NCBI GenBank assembly: GCA_026415315.1
Contig: JAOAHI010000009.1
Location: 1-56,525, forward strand
Origin: Methylohalobius sp.
GTDB taxonomy: Bacteria; Pseudomonadota; Gammaproteobacteria; Methylococcales; Methylothermaceae
DNA length: 56,525 nt
Direction: 5' to 3'
Shown: one piece after another, positions 26,314 through 35,990 of the stretch
How positions within the stretch are numbered: position 1 is the first letter of the stretch
How the letters are laid out: each line of letters opens with the position of its first letter
Translations under genes and position numbers: made by a program
The notes under the pieces: model-generated
What the model was told of the DNA's origin: nothing
The model's database searches: none
What the model saw: only the letters and a program-made list of their open reading frames with translations

Positions 26314-28378
26314 CTGCGATGGCTTTTGCCCCTGCTTGGCAGCGTACCGCCTGCATTCGGCGGACGATATTTTTCATTTTAGTGGGCGTGACTGCGTGCA
26401 CTGCGTTGTTCATGCTGGGTAGCGCGTTCCAGCAGGACGGTCTAATGCCTCTGGAGTTGGGTTTACTTTTGCTGTATGCCTTGCTCATGTTCTGGGTTAG
26501 CCTGTCTTTCTGGACGGCGATCTTAGGATGGTTGGTACTGACTTTAGGGGGAGACCGTCAGGGCCTAGTGAGGAAATTGGCCACCGCGGCTGCGGCGCAG
26601 GATAGGGACTCTTGGCGCACGGCTCTGGTAATGCCTATCTATAACGAGGACCCCAAACGGGTATTCGCGGGGCTTAAGCTGTTTGGCGCTCACTGTTAGA
26701 GACTGGTCAAGACCAGGGATTTGATCTGTTCATCCTTTCCGATACACGCGATCCGGTGCTGTGGCTGGAGGAAGAACTCAGATGGTACTGGATGTGCGAA
26801 GAATTTGCTGCCCATGGCCGGATCTTTTACCGCAACCGCCCGGTCAATACCGGACGCAAAAGCGGCAACATTGAGGATTTCTGCCGGCGCTGGGGCAGTC
26901 GTTACCGCTACATGGTGGTGCTCGACGCCGATAGCCTCATCGGTGGGCAGACCTTGCTTAGGATGGTCGAATTGATGGAGGCCAACCCGCAGGTAGCTCT
27001 AATTCAGTCCCCACCTGTTCCGGTTAACCAGACCTCCCTGTTTGGCCGGATCCTTCAGTTTGCTAGCAATTTGTATGGCAGTGTGTTTGTCGCTGGCGCT
27101 TCTTGGTGGCAGTTAGGGGAGAGTAACTACTACGGCCACAATGCCATTATCCGCGTCGCTCCGTTCATGAGTTGCTGTGGCTTGCCTAAGCTCAAAGGGC
27201 GCGAACCCTTCGGTGGAGAAATCCTAAGCCACGATTTTGTTGAGGCGGCTTTGCTGCGAAGGGCGGGATGGGAGGTATGGCTGGTTCCGGAACTGGCCGA
27301 AAGCTATGAGGAGCTGCCTCCCACGCTGATCGATTATGCCAAGCGCGACCGCCGTTGGTGCCAAGGCAATCTGCAACACCTTAAGATTGTATTCGCGCGC
27401 GGATTGGCTGGCATCAGTCGGTTGCATCTCGGTATGGGGATCATGTCTTATTTGTCTTCTCCTCTATGGTTATTGTTTCTTCTTTTGACGGCTGGGGAGG
27501 CCTACGTCCAAAGCCAAACTCAGCCGGTTTATTTTTTCGGCGACAACATCTTCCCGGTGTGGCCCAGGTCCTACGCCGTGGAGATGACCACTGTGCTCGT
27601 GGTCACTTTGGCCATGCTGTTTTTGCCCAAGCTGTTGAGCTTGCTTCTGCTCTTTACCCGCCAGTGGCGAAGAGTACAGCTGTTCGGTGGGGTGGTGCGG
27701 GTTCTGGCGAGCGTGTTTTTAGAAACGCTGTTCTCGGCCCTGATCGCTCCGGTTTTGATGCTTTACCAGAGCAAGTTTGTCGCTTCGATCCTGATGCGCA
27801 AAAGCGTGGGCTGGCCGGCTCAGCAACGCGACGCCCACCGTCTGAGCTTGAAGGAGGCGATCCTCGCCCATGGGAGCCAGACCTTGCTTGGAATCGCAGC
27901 CGGCGGGTTGAGCTACCTTTACATTCCGGACTTTTTCTGGTGGTTTACTCCGGTTCTGGCTGGGCTGGTTTTAGTCATTCCTCTCTCTATTCTGTCAAGC
28001 AGCACGACGGCGGGGGCGGTAACGCGCAGGTGGGGGCTGTTCCTCATCCCGGAGGAATCTAATCCCCCCCAGATTCTGCTTACGCTTCATCGCTACCTAC
28101 CCCAGGAGCCGGCTGTCCGCGGCGAGCAGGAGCTGATCCAAGATCCGGGAGTGTGCGCCCTACATGCCGCCTTGTTGCTGCGCCGGCCGCTCAAGAAAAA
28201 GCAACGCTTTGAGCTTCACGCTATCTTTTGTCATCTCCTGGAGGAGGGGCCGGATAAGCTTTCGCTGGGGGAGAAGCGCAGCCTGTTGGCTTATGCCGAT
28301 ACCTTGTTTAGACTGCATTTTCTGCTTTGGAGCCAGCCTGCGCTTATAGATAAGCATAAACTGCAAGGTGACAGTTAG
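26310..28378 (+). CDS. opgH: Glucan glucosyltransferase OpgH, with a frameshift
   Basis: OpgH is the inner-membrane GT2 enzyme that polymerises glucose from UDP-glucose into periplasmic glucan. Motifs run VLDADS, LSHDFVEAALLRRAGW and KRDRRWCQGN, flanked by several membrane segments, with LFLIPEE near the end. The first frame (from TTG 26310, behind TGGAG) ends at 26699 after MPIYNEDPKRVFAGLK; the expected FDLFILSDTRDP continues in the -1 frame, which is open through to 28378. One missing base near 26678 (AAGCT for AAGGCT) explains it. The enzyme is otherwise complete, about 690 residues, lacking the usual long N-terminal cytoplasmic part. Confidence 0.9.
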
Positions 28379-29004
28379 TGCTGGGGCTTATTCAAGCTGG
28401 CGGTTGGGTGATGTGGCCGATTTTGGCGTGTTCGGTACTTGCGATGGCGATCGTGTGCGAGCGTCTATGGAGTCTTAGGCCAACGCGCGTCATTCCTCCC
28501 AACTTGGTCGCCCAAGTCTGGAATCTATATCGCAAAAATCAGTTGGATTTGGTTCACTTGCGGCAACTGCAGACTTCTTCTCCTTTGGGGGCAGTGCTGG
28601 CGGCGGGATTGGCCAATCACCGCTACGGACGCGAGGTGATGAAGGAGGCTATAGAGGATGCGGGCCGGCACGTAGCTCATGAGCTGGAACGCTTTCTCAA
28701 CTCTTTAGGCACGATCGCTGCTGTCTCTCCGCTTTTGGGTTTATTCGGTACCATTTTAGGGATGATTAAAGTGTTTTCGGTGATTACTACTTCCGGGGTA
28801 GGCGATCCAAAGGTCTTAGCCGGCGGGATTGCCGAGGCTTTAATCACCACCGCTGCCGGTCTGACGGTAGCGATCCCGACGCTGATTTTCCATCGTTATC
28901 TACAGGCGCGCGTGGACGGTTTGGTGTTAAAGATGGAAAGCGAGGCTTTGCGCTTCATTGAAATTTTGTTCAGTGAAAAGATTGCGCCTGAGCAAAGCTC
29001 ATGA
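28378..29004 (+). CDS. exbB: ExbB/TolQ-type proton channel subunit
   Basis: The 208-residue inner-membrane protein has three membrane segments (near residues 10-30, 115-135 and 155-175) and the MotA/TolQ/ExbB core LGTIAAVSPLLGLFGTILGM and LITTAAGLTVAIPTLIFHRY. With ExbD it uses proton motive force to drive TonB or another partner. GTG 28378 overlaps the opgH stop. No tonB is nearby, so the partner is unknown. Confidence 0.92.
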   Translation: MLGLIQAGGWVMWPILACSVLAMAIVCERLWSLRPTRVIPPNLVAQVWNLYRKNQLDLVHLRQLQTSSPLGAVLAAGLANHRYGREVMKEAIEDAGRHVAHELERFLNSLGTIAAVSPLLGLFGTILGMIKVFSVITTSGVGDPKVLAGGIAEALITTAAGLTVAIPTLIFHRYLQARVDGLVLKMESEALRFIEILFSEKIAPEQSS

Positions 29005-29420
29005 ACTTTCGCAGCAAAGCCAAAGATCAAGTCGAGCTGAATCTGGTGCCGTTGGTGGATGTGGTGCTCACGCTATTGATCTTTTTTATGCTTACTGCGA
29101 GTTTTGAGCACTTAGGAGGGCTCAAAGTCCAACTTCCTCAGGCAAGCGCCCAAAGGCAGGAGGATGTCAAAGGCGTGGAGATTGCTATCGACGCAGAGGG
29201 GCGATACTACGTAAATCAACACGAACTGGTCAATGCCCGAATCGAGACGTTAAAACAGGCGATCGCTAAGACTATAGAGCAAGGCTCACGGCCAGTGGTG
29301 GTGATTGCAGCCGACCGCAAAACACCGCATGAATTTGTGGTGCGGGCTTTAGATGCATTGCGGCAATTGGGGTTAAAACATATCGCTTTTGCTACTCAGA
29401 ACGCGGATGGTGAAGAGTAA
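29001..29420 (+). CDS. exbD: ExbD/TolR-type protein
   Basis: The 139-residue partner of ExbB has one N-terminal membrane segment beginning with the conserved Asp ([20 protein letters not shown]), which carries protons, then a small periplasmic domain ending [18 protein letters not shown]. Its ATG overlaps the exbB stop (ATGA), so the two are translated together. Confidence 0.93.
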   Translation: MNFRSKAKDQVELNLVPLVDVVLTLLIFFMLTASFEHLGGLKVQLPQASAQRQEDVKGVEIAIDAEGRYYVNQHELVNARIETLKQAIAKTIEQGSRPVVVIAADRKTPHEFVVRALDALRQLGLKHIAFATQNADGEE

Positions 29421-29428
29421 TTAGTCAG

Positions 29429-29617
29429 ATGGACAAGAAGTTATTGGAGATTTTGGTTTGTCCGGTGTGCAAAGGTAAATTGATCTACCTGGCTGACTCC
29501 CAGGAATTGGTGTGCAAAGCTGATCGGCTGGCCTATCCGATCCGTGACGAAATTCCGGTGATGCTCGAGGAAGAGGCGCGCAAGCTCAGCTTAGAGGAGT
29601 ACGACCGTCTACCATGA
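29429..29617 (+). CDS. Trm112-like zinc-ribbon protein
   Basis: The 62-residue product begins [17 protein letters not shown] and continues [21 protein letters not shown], the YcaR/Trm112 pattern. Trm112 proteins activate methyltransferases in eukaryotes and archaea; the bacterial members have a less clear role. Two Cys of a CPVC pair and a further Cys are seen. In many Gram-negatives this gene lies beside kdsB, as here, and its stop overlaps the kdsB start. Confidence 0.9.
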   Translation: MDKKLLEILVCPVCKGKLIYLADSQELVCKADRLAYPIRDEIPVMLEEEARKLSLEEYDRLP

Positions 29618-30402
29618 CAAAATTCAAGATCGTAATCCCTGCCCGCTATGCCTCCACGCGCCTTCCGGGCAAGCCCTTGCTGGAATTGGCAGGCCGGCCG
29701 CTGATTGCGCACGTGTGTGCGCAGGCCCTGAAAGCCAGGGCGGAGGAGGTGGTGGTAGCTGCCGACGACGAGCGCATCTTAAACGTCGCCCAGACTTTGG
29801 GCGCGAAGGGGTTGATGACCGATCCGGAGCATACTAGCGGCACTGAGCGTATTTTTGAGGTGGCGAAACGTCTAGGCTGGAAGGCGGAGGAAATCGTCGT
29901 CAACTGGCAAGGAGACGAGCCGCTGCTTGAGGCGGAATTGGTCGATCGCTTAGCCTCCTTTTTGGCCGCGCGCCCAGAGGTAGCAGTGGCAACCTTAGCT
30001 GCCCCTGCTTGCGCTGAGGAGGTGTTCAACCCCAATGTGGTCAAAGTGGTATTGAATGAGGCAGGCTATGCCTTGTATTTTAGTCGAGCGCCGATTCCGT
30101 GGATCCGTGATGCGTTCTCTGACCAGCCGCCCAGGGTAATGGACGGCTTGCACTTGCGCCACATCGGGGTGTACGCCTATCGGGTCGGACTGCTAGAGCG
30201 TTTCGTGCGCTGGCGACCTGCCCCCTTGGAGCGCGTGGAAGCTTTGGAGCAATTGCGGGTGCTATGGCACGGCGAGCGGATCGCAGTGATGACCGTGGCA
30301 ACGTCTCCCGAGGCAGGGGTGGACACGCCGGAGGATGCCATACGAGTCGAGCGAAGGCTCAAAGAGCTTAAGTCCTTAGGCGCCAAGCGAGGTGTGAGGT
30401 GA
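29614..30402 (+). CDS. kdsB: 3-deoxy-manno-octulosonate cytidylyltransferase
   Basis: KdsB makes CMP-Kdo, the donor for the inner core of lipopolysaccharide. The 262-residue protein shows [56 protein letters not shown] and [19 protein letters not shown]. It starts within the preceding gene's stop (ATGA) and ends overlapping the phosphatase gene, in the middle of the long operon. Confidence 0.97.
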   Translation: MTKFKIVIPARYASTRLPGKPLLELAGRPLIAHVCAQALKARAEEVVVAADDERILNVAQTLGAKGLMTDPEHTSGTERIFEVAKRLGWKAEEIVVNWQGDEPLLEAELVDRLASFLAARPEVAVATLAAPACAEEVFNPNVVKVVLNEAGYALYFSRAPIPWIRDAFSDQPPRVMDGLHLRHIGVYAYRVGLLERFVRWRPAPLERVEALEQLRVLWHGERIAVMTVATSPEAGVDTPEDAIRVERRLKELKSLGAKRGVR

Positions 30403-30887
30403 TTCGGGTCTTGTTCGTGTGCATGGGCAACGTCTGTCGTTCCCCTATGGCCCAGGGGATCATGCAAAAGCTTCTGGAACAACACGATTTAGACGACCAA
30501 GTGCTGGTCGATTCGGCTGGAACCCATGCCTATCATCTAGGCCGGTCCCCAGATCCTAGAGCCATCCTCGCTGCTCAAGCCCGCGGCATAGACATCCGCC
30601 ATCTGCGCGCCCGCCAGGCTGAGCCTCGAGATCTTAAGGAATTTGACCTGGTCTTAGTGATGGACGAACAAAATTACGACACGCTTTCATTCATCTGTAC
30701 CGATCCCGCACAGCGGGAGAAAATCGGTTATCTGCTCGACTACGCTCCCCACTTTGCAACCCGTACTGTCCCCGATCCGTATTACGGCGGAGACATGGGT
30801 TTTGAAAAGGTGATGGACATGCTTGAGGACGCTTGTTTGGGGCTGCTTCGCCATCTTCAGGATAGATATTTGCGGAGGGGGCTCTGA
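30399..30887 (+). CDS. Low-molecular-weight protein tyrosine phosphatase
   Basis: The loop VCMGNVCRSPMAQGIM (CX5R with catalytic Cys and Arg) lies at the N-terminus, and the acid VPDPYYGGDMGFEKVMDM near residue 128 supplies the Asp. The family removes phosphate from tyrosine, for example from Wzc-type kinases controlling capsule export. No kinase is seen in the window. The length of 162 residues is normal; GTG start overlaps the kdsB stop. Confidence 0.93.
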   Translation: MIRVLFVCMGNVCRSPMAQGIMQKLLEQHDLDDQVLVDSAGTHAYHLGRSPDPRAILAAQARGIDIRHLRARQAEPRDLKEFDLVLVMDEQNYDTLSFICTDPAQREKIGYLLDYAPHFATRTVPDPYYGGDMGFEKVMDMLEDACLGLLRHLQDRYLRRGL

Positions 30888-31255
30888 TGCGACGCGCGCT
30901 GCTGGTTGTAAGCTTATTGCTGGGAATGATGGGAGGTGCTCGGTGCGGAACGCTTGCTCGACCCGGTCAGGTCAAGCATGTAGTAATCGTATGGCTAAAG
31001 CAGGCTGAAAACACCGGTCGCTTTATGGCGCTAAGTAAAGAGCTTGTGGAGTTACCCGGCGTGGTCGATTACAGCATCGGGCCGGCGCTGGAGGACGAGC
31101 AGCAAACCGATCGTTTTCACCTTGGGGTGGTGGTGACCTTAGAGGATCGGCAAAGTTTGCGCGAGTATCTACGCCATCCTAGACATCGCGAGATCATCGA
31201 GAAGATGCGCCCTTTGGTGGCGCGCTTGGCAACGTACGATTTTATTACCCGCTAG
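30887..31255 (+). CDS. Exported Dabb (stress-responsive alpha/beta barrel) domain protein
   Basis: After a signal peptide (RRALLVVSLLLGMMGGARC, about 21 residues) comes a domain beginning VKHVVIVWLKQ and containing VDYSIGPALEDE, HLGVVVTLEDRQSLREYL and HPRHREIIEKMRPL. That is the Dabb pattern, a dimeric ferredoxin-like fold of mostly unknown role, known from plant stress proteins and bacterial proteins. The ATG overlaps the stop of the phosphatase gene by one base (TGATG). Confidence 0.85.
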   Translation: MRRALLVVSLLLGMMGGARCGTLARPGQVKHVVIVWLKQAENTGRFMALSKELVELPGVVDYSIGPALEDEQQTDRFHLGVVVTLEDRQSLREYLRHPRHREIIEKMRPLVARLATYDFITR

Positions 31256-31266
31256 AGGAGAGATAG

Positions 31267-31992
31267 GTGGGCGTCCAGACACGACAAATTGAATATTTTG
31301 ACGGTGCTGTTCGTATGTTGGGTTTTGTGGCCTGCGACGATGCTGTTTCTGTTCCTATGCCGGCGGTGCTAGTAGCCCATATGTGGGGTGGACGCGAGGC
31401 TTTCGTTTGCGATAAGGCCAGGGCTTTGGCCGACCTAGGTTACCTCGGCTTTGCTTTGGACCTTTACGGTAACGCCAAATTGGGGTCGGGGCCGGAGGAA
31501 AACGCGCGCTTGATGCAACCGTTCCTGGAGGACAGGGCCTTGTTGCAGCGGCGCATGCAGCTGGCCTTAGACACAGTGCGACAGCTGGAGGGAGTGGACA
31601 AAAGCCGCATTGCGGCTATAGGCTTTTGCTTTGGTGGCCTGTGCGTGTTGGATTTGGCCAGAACGGGGGCAGATCTTAAGGGTGTGGTCAGTTTCCACGG
31701 CTTGCTGAAACCTCCAGGGAACACTCAAGGCCGGCGGATTCAAGCCAAAATCTTAGTGTTGCATGGGCACGAGGATCCTATGGTTCCGGTCGAAGACGTC
31801 ATAGCCCTCGAGCGCGAATTGACCGAGGCCGGCGCCGACTGGCAGGTGCACGTGTACGGCCATACTATGCACGCTTTCACTAACCCCAAAGCCAACGATC
31901 CTAAGCTAGGCACCGTCTATCATCCCGTCGCCGAGAGGCGTTCGTGGCAAGCGATGCGCAATTTTTTAGAAGAGATCTTTAACTCGGCATGA
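31267..31992 (+). CDS. Dienelactone hydrolase family protein
   Basis: The 241-residue alpha/beta hydrolase has the nucleophile elbow [16 protein letters not shown] with Cys rather than Ser, then [12 protein letters not shown] (Asp) and [11 protein letters not shown] (His), the triad of dienelactone hydrolases. The N-terminal [13 protein letters not shown] is also typical. Natural substrates of such chromosomal copies are often unknown. The GTG start is preceded by a good ribosome binding site (AGAGGAGAGA). Its stop overlaps accA. Confidence 0.9.
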   Translation: MGVQTRQIEYFDGAVRMLGFVACDDAVSVPMPAVLVAHMWGGREAFVCDKARALADLGYLGFALDLYGNAKLGSGPEENARLMQPFLEDRALLQRRMQLALDTVRQLEGVDKSRIAAIGFCFGGLCVLDLARTGADLKGVVSFHGLLKPPGNTQGRRIQAKILVLHGHEDPMVPVEDVIALERELTEAGADWQVHVYGHTMHAFTNPKANDPKLGTVYHPVAERRSWQAMRNFLEEIFNSA

Positions 31993-32954
31993 ATCTAAAT
32001 TATCTGGATTTCGAACAGCCGATCGCTGAACTGGAAGCCAAAATAGAGGAGCTCAGGCGGGTCGGTTTCGATCACGAAATCAATATTTCTGAGGAAATTG
32101 CACGCCTTGAGGAGAAATGCCGCAAACTGACCGCGTCGGTGTTTGCCTCGCTGTCGGCCTGGCAGATCGCTCAGCTTTCTAGGCACCCATTGCGACCCTA
32201 TGCCCTTGATTACATTCAGCAGATCTTTACCGATTTTCACGAGCTGCACGGCGACCGCAGCTTTGCCGACGACCCAGCCATCGTAGGTGGGCTGGCCAGG
32301 CTGGAGGGACAGCCGGTGATGGTGATCGGCCACCAAAAGGGACGCGATACTAAAGAGAAACTGCGTCGCAACTTTGGTATGCCGCGCCCGGAAGGCTATC
32401 GCAAGGCGCTCCGGTTAATGCAGTTGGCCGAGCGCTTTCGTTTGCCCCTTCTGACCTTCATCGACACCCCTGGCGCGTATCCTGGCATAGACGCAGAGGA
32501 GCGCGGTCAAAGCGAGGCCATTGCCCGCAATTTGCTGACCATGGCCCAACTCAAAATCCCTATCATTTGCACCGTGATCGGCGAGGGAGGCTCGGGGGGG
32601 GCGTTGGCGATCGGGGTAGGTGATCGACTATTGATGCTTGAATACAGTACTTATTCGGTCATCTCCCCGGAGGGCTGCGCCTCCATCTTATGGAAGAGTG
32701 CAGACAAAGCCGAACTGGCTGCCGAGGCTATGGGTATCACCTCTAGGCGGCTGGAGGAGCTTGGGCTGATCGACGAAATTGTACCGGAACCGTTAGGGGG
32801 GGCACATCGCGACAAAAAACAAGCAGCAGCTAACCTGAAAGAGATATTGCTTGCCCATTTGGAGCAGTTGCGTCGGGTGCCGCTTTCTCACCTGCTCGAT
32901 CAGCGCTACCAGCGATTGATGAGCTATGGGGTTTACTTGGAAGAGTCGGCGTGA
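31989..32954 (+). CDS. accA: Acetyl-CoA carboxylase carboxyltransferase subunit alpha
   Basis: AccA joins AccD to transfer a carboxyl group from biotin to acetyl-CoA, the first step of fatty-acid synthesis. The 321-residue product starts [19 protein letters not shown] and shows [37 protein letters not shown] and [19 protein letters not shown]. Only the alpha part is here; accD is not in the window. It overlaps tilS by 4 bp. Confidence 0.97.
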   Translation: MNLNYLDFEQPIAELEAKIEELRRVGFDHEINISEEIARLEEKCRKLTASVFASLSAWQIAQLSRHPLRPYALDYIQQIFTDFHELHGDRSFADDPAIVGGLARLEGQPVMVIGHQKGRDTKEKLRRNFGMPRPEGYRKALRLMQLAERFRLPLLTFIDTPGAYPGIDAEERGQSEAIARNLLTMAQLKIPIICTVIGEGGSGGALAIGVGDRLLMLEYSTYSVISPEGCASILWKSADKAELAAEAMGITSRRLEELGLIDEIVPEPLGGAHRDKKQAAANLKEILLAHLEQLRRVPLSHLLDQRYQRLMSYGVYLEESA

Positions 32955-34294
32955 GAGACCTTGGTGCAGGTTTGGGACAGTTTTTGCGCGCCCATCCGGC
33001 TGCTTTTTATTGGATTGGCTACAGCGGGGGAGTGGATTCTCACGTCCTCGTGGATCTGTGTGCCCGACTTCGCCATGAGCTGGGACCGGTTTTTGGCGCG
33101 ATCCACGTCCACCACGGCCTACACCCTGAGGCAGACCGCTGGGCCGAGCATTGCCAGCATGTCTGCGCGGGGCTGGCTCTTCCCTTCCAGTTGATCCGGG
33201 TAGCGGTTAAACCTAAACCTGGACAAAGCCTGGAAGAGGTAGCCCGTACTGCTCGCTATCAAGCCTTTGCTCGGCATGTAGGTAAGGATACAGCGCTTCT
33301 TTTGGCCCACCATCAAGACGACCAGGCGGAGACGGTGCTATTGCAACTTTTGCGCGGAGCTGGTCCGGCCGGGATAGCGGGGATGGCTCAAGTAGGCAAA
33401 ATAGGACAAGGGGCTCTGCTGCGTCCGTTGCTCGAAGTGCCTAAAGAGGAGCTGCTCGTCTATGCTCGCCAGAGCCAGCTGACCTGGATCGATGATCCGA
33501 GCAACTTTGATCACACTCTCGACCGCAATTATTTGCGTCACTGTATCTTGCCCCTTATCAAGGGGCGCTGGCCATCCTGCGCTCGCACGATCGCCCGGAG
33601 CGCTAAGCACTGTGCGGAAGCGCAAGAGTTTCTGGCTGAGAGCGTGCGCTCTCAGCTTGAGGGGGCTGTTGACCGAACAGGTGGCCTGGCAATCGAGGCT
33701 TTGCTTGGCTTAGATCGCCGTCAGCAGCGCTGGTTGCTACGCGAATGGCTAAGAAAGCAAGGATTTCGTAGCCCGCCAGCGGTTCTCCTCGAGCGGATTT
33801 TGAAGGAGACGATCTCAGCAGCGCCAGACCGCCAACCCCGAGTGGTTTGGAGCGAGGGAGTGGTGTGCCGCTATCGGGGGAGACTGTATGCCTTACCATT
33901 GCATGTCTCTCAGGACCCCAATTGGCAGTGTGCTTGGGATGGACAAAAGCCCTTGCTGCTCCCTGACGGCAGTGTGCTGGAGCCTAGACCGGCGTTTGGC
34001 GCCGGGATCGCTGCTCGCTGGTGGCGGGAAGGGGGGATCCAAGTTCGATACCGCCGAGGTGGGGAACGCTGCCGTTTGCCTGGCCGCTGTGGGCATAAGA
34101 CCCTTAAAAAGCTGTTTCAGGAGCAAAATGTGCCCCCGTGGATGCGAGCGCGACTGCCTTTGATCTATTTGGCAGATAAGCTTGCGGCAGTGGCCGATTT
34201 GTGGGTATGCGAACCGTTTGCAGCAAGACCAGATGAAGTAGGAATGGTTTTAAGCTGGCAAGGTCTTGCAGGCCAAAATGTTATGATAAAATGA
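32951..34294 (+). CDS. tilS: tRNA(Ile)-lysidine synthase
   Basis: TilS adds lysine to C34 of tRNA-Ile(CAU), changing its reading to AUA. The 447-residue protein has the PP-loop [34 protein letters not shown], and [20 protein letters not shown]; the C-terminal domain shows [20 protein letters not shown] and [22 protein letters not shown] 32951 overlaps the accA stop. The accA-tilS pair is common in Gammaproteobacteria. It is the last gene of the packed operon. Confidence 0.96.
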   Translation: MRDLGAGLGQFLRAHPAAFYWIGYSGGVDSHVLVDLCARLRHELGPVFGAIHVHHGLHPEADRWAEHCQHVCAGLALPFQLIRVAVKPKPGQSLEEVARTARYQAFARHVGKDTALLLAHHQDDQAETVLLQLLRGAGPAGIAGMAQVGKIGQGALLRPLLEVPKEELLVYARQSQLTWIDDPSNFDHTLDRNYLRHCILPLIKGRWPSCARTIARSAKHCAEAQEFLAESVRSQLEGAVDRTGGLAIEALLGLDRRQQRWLLREWLRKQGFRSPPAVLLERILKETISAAPDRQPRVVWSEGVVCRYRGRLYALPLHVSQDPNWQCAWDGQKPLLLPDGSVLEPRPAFGAGIAARWWREGGIQVRYRRGGERCRLPGRCGHKTLKKLFQEQNVPPWMRARLPLIYLADKLAAVADLWVCEPFAARPDEVGMVLSWQGLAGQNVMIK

Positions 34295-34366
34295 CAATTG
34301 CATGTGGGTAGGTGCCTGACATGTTTTTTTTCTCTCTGTCCAGATAAATTAATAGGGAGTTAACCG

Positions 34367-34744
34367 ATGAAGATAATTAAGAATGCTTTGGTTGCCGCTA
34401 TGATTGGCGGCGCAATGGGGGGCGTGTTAGGCGCTCTGCCGAGCGCTGTCATGGCAGCTGAGACTGCAGCAGGAGTAGGCAAAGCAGTCGCCGAGGTGAG
34501 AAGAGCCCTAGGTGAGGCGATTGCGATCGCTGCCCAAGGAAGCGATCAGAGAGCATTGCTGGATAAGATCAAAGAGGCTAAGCAATATGCTAAGGAGATC
34601 ACGGGCGATCAGTACGGCGTTAGACTGCAACGCATAAACAGCGCTATAGCCAAAGCTCGCGGTATGACTAGGCGCGGCGATATGACGGGGGCAGAGGCAG
34701 AGCTGAAAAAAGCGCTGGAGATTATTAACCAGTTTGAATACTAA
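34367..34744 (+). CDS. Small exported helical protein, unknown
   Basis: The 125-residue product has a signal peptide (about residues 1-30, cleavage after AVMA) and a mature part of about 95 residues made of two to four helices with regular Ala, Lys and Glu (VGKAVAEVRRALGEAIAIAA, then DMTGAEAELKKALEIINQF). The layout recalls small helical periplasmic proteins such as SmbP of Nitrosomonas but without His-rich metal sites. A strong ribosome binding site (GGGAG) and the following terminator suggest an abundant monocistronic product. Confidence 0.75.
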   Translation: MKIIKNALVAAMIGGAMGGVLGALPSAVMAAETAAGVGKAVAEVRRALGEAIAIAAQGSDQRALLDKIKEAKQYAKEITGDQYGVRLQRINSAIAKARGMTRRGDMTGAEAELKKALEIINQFEY

Positions 34745-34751
34745 TTATTAA

Positions 34752-34772
34752 GGGTTAATTCCTGATTAACCC
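34752..34772 (+). other. Hairpin alternative to the terminator
   Basis: A perfect 8 bp stem (GGGTTAAT at 34752-34759 with ATTAACCC at 34765-34772, 5-base loop) lies just after the stop codon. Its 3' arm shares bases 34768-34772 with the 5' arm of the downstream terminator, so the two cannot form together. Confidence 0.6.
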
Positions 34773-34803
34773 GCTCGGCTTTTAGGCTTGGGCGGGTTTT
34801 TTT
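34768..34803 (+). terminator. Rho-independent terminator after the small exported protein
   Basis: AACCCGCTC (34768-34776) pairs with GGGCGGGTT (34790-34798, one G-T pair), followed by a run of seven Ts. It is the strongest terminator in the window. The 34804-34915 gap before the peroxidase gene holds only its leader. Confidence 0.85.
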
Positions 34804-34915
34804 ATTCCTGCCTCTGCGTTGCAGGCCAGTTGCTCCTTATGCTTCAATATGCAATGCGACGACGTTATTAAATGCCCTCAATCCATAGAAAAACCACCCA
34901 AATGAGGAGGCCGAC

Positions 34916-35953
34916 ATGCTCACAATCAAACCCGTGTTGTCTGCATTGGTGCTGGCAGGCGTGACCCAGTTGGTAGGGGCGATAGAGTGGCAAGCGCTGC
35001 CTGAGACGGCGCCCGCTCCGGCCGACAATCCCGTCACTCCGGCCAAAGTCAAGCTCGGTCAAATGCTGTTTTTTGATCCACGCCTATCGGCGACCGGCAC
35101 AGTATCTTGCAACTCTTGTCACAACGTGATGGCCGGGGGCGAGGACAATCGCCCAGTGGCGGCTGGCGTCCACGGCCAGACTGGGGATCGCAGCGCTCCC
35201 ACGGTTTGGAACGCCGCTTTCCACGCTACTCAGTTTTGGGACGGGCGAGCAGCGAGTCTGGAGGATCAGGCCAGAGGTCCAGTAACTAATCCCATCGAGA
35301 TGGGAATGAAAAGTTGGAGCGAGGTGGTAGCGCGCTTAGAGCAGGTCCCAGAGTATCCCAAGCTATTTGAAGAAGCGTTTGGCCCTGGCGCCAAAATCAG
35401 TGAGGACAACGCCGTCAAAGCCATCGCGGCCTACGAGCGTACCTTGATTACACCTAACAGTCCTTACGACCGCTATGTCAAAGGGGACCAATCGGCTCTA
35501 ACTGAGCAACAGGTGCGCGGCATGCAGACTTTCGCCGCGGTCGGCTGCGATACTTGCCACTCCGGTCCGGCTTTTAGCGGACAGACCGGGCAAGGAGTAG
35601 GCGTGTTCCGCAAGTTTCCGATGTTTGATAACCCCTTCTTTGAGGGAAAGTACAAATTTAAACAAGACCTTGGGCGTTACAACGTCACGAAAAAAGAAGA
35701 AGACAAACACTTTTTTAAGGTGCCGACCCTGCGCAACATTGCTCTGACGGCTCCTTATTTCCACAACGGCGCGGTCAAAACCCTGGACGAGGCGGTGCGG
35801 GTGATGGCCAAACTTCAACTCAACCGCGATTTGACCGATCAAGAAACAGCGGATTTAGTTGCATTTTTACAGGCCCTGACCGGCGAATTTCCTAAGCAGG
35901 AAATGCCGCGCTTGCCGGCTACGCCGGGCAAAACCTTCGATTATGTCAAGTGA
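34916..35953 (+). CDS. Dihaem cytochrome c peroxidase (MauG/CcpA family)
   Basis: The 345-residue periplasmic protein has a signal peptide (about 1-22) and two c-type haem sites, CNSCH and CDTCH, the layout of bacterial cytochrome c peroxidases, which reduce H2O2 with electrons from small cytochromes. Family segments include LGQMLFFDPRLSATGTVSCN, WNAAFHATQFWDGRAASLED, NPIEMGM and RNIALTAPYFHNGAVKTLDE. A strong ribosome binding site (GGAGG) precedes the ATG. It stands alone with nearby redox genes not evident; a MauG-like role in cofactor maturation is possible but less likely. Confidence 0.92.
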   Translation: MLTIKPVLSALVLAGVTQLVGAIEWQALPETAPAPADNPVTPAKVKLGQMLFFDPRLSATGTVSCNSCHNVMAGGEDNRPVAAGVHGQTGDRSAPTVWNAAFHATQFWDGRAASLEDQARGPVTNPIEMGMKSWSEVVARLEQVPEYPKLFEEAFGPGAKISEDNAVKAIAAYERTLITPNSPYDRYVKGDQSALTEQQVRGMQTFAAVGCDTCHSGPAFSGQTGQGVGVFRKFPMFDNPFFEGKYKFKQDLGRYNVTKKEEDKHFFKVPTLRNIALTAPYFHNGAVKTLDEAVRVMAKLQLNRDLTDQETADLVAFLQALTGEFPKQEMPRLPATPGKTFDYVK

Positions 35954-35967
35954 CATAAAACCGTGCC

Positions 35968-35989
35968 GCGGGCGCCTGCGGGTGCCCGC
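35968..35989. terminator. Hairpin between convergent genes
   Basis: A 9 bp stem (GCGGGCGCC at 35968-35976 with GGTGCCCGC at 35981-35989, one G-T pair) lies between the peroxidase stop and the convergent methyltransferase stop. No T-run follows on either strand, so its terminating power is doubtful. Confidence 0.3.
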
Positions 35990-35990
35990 G

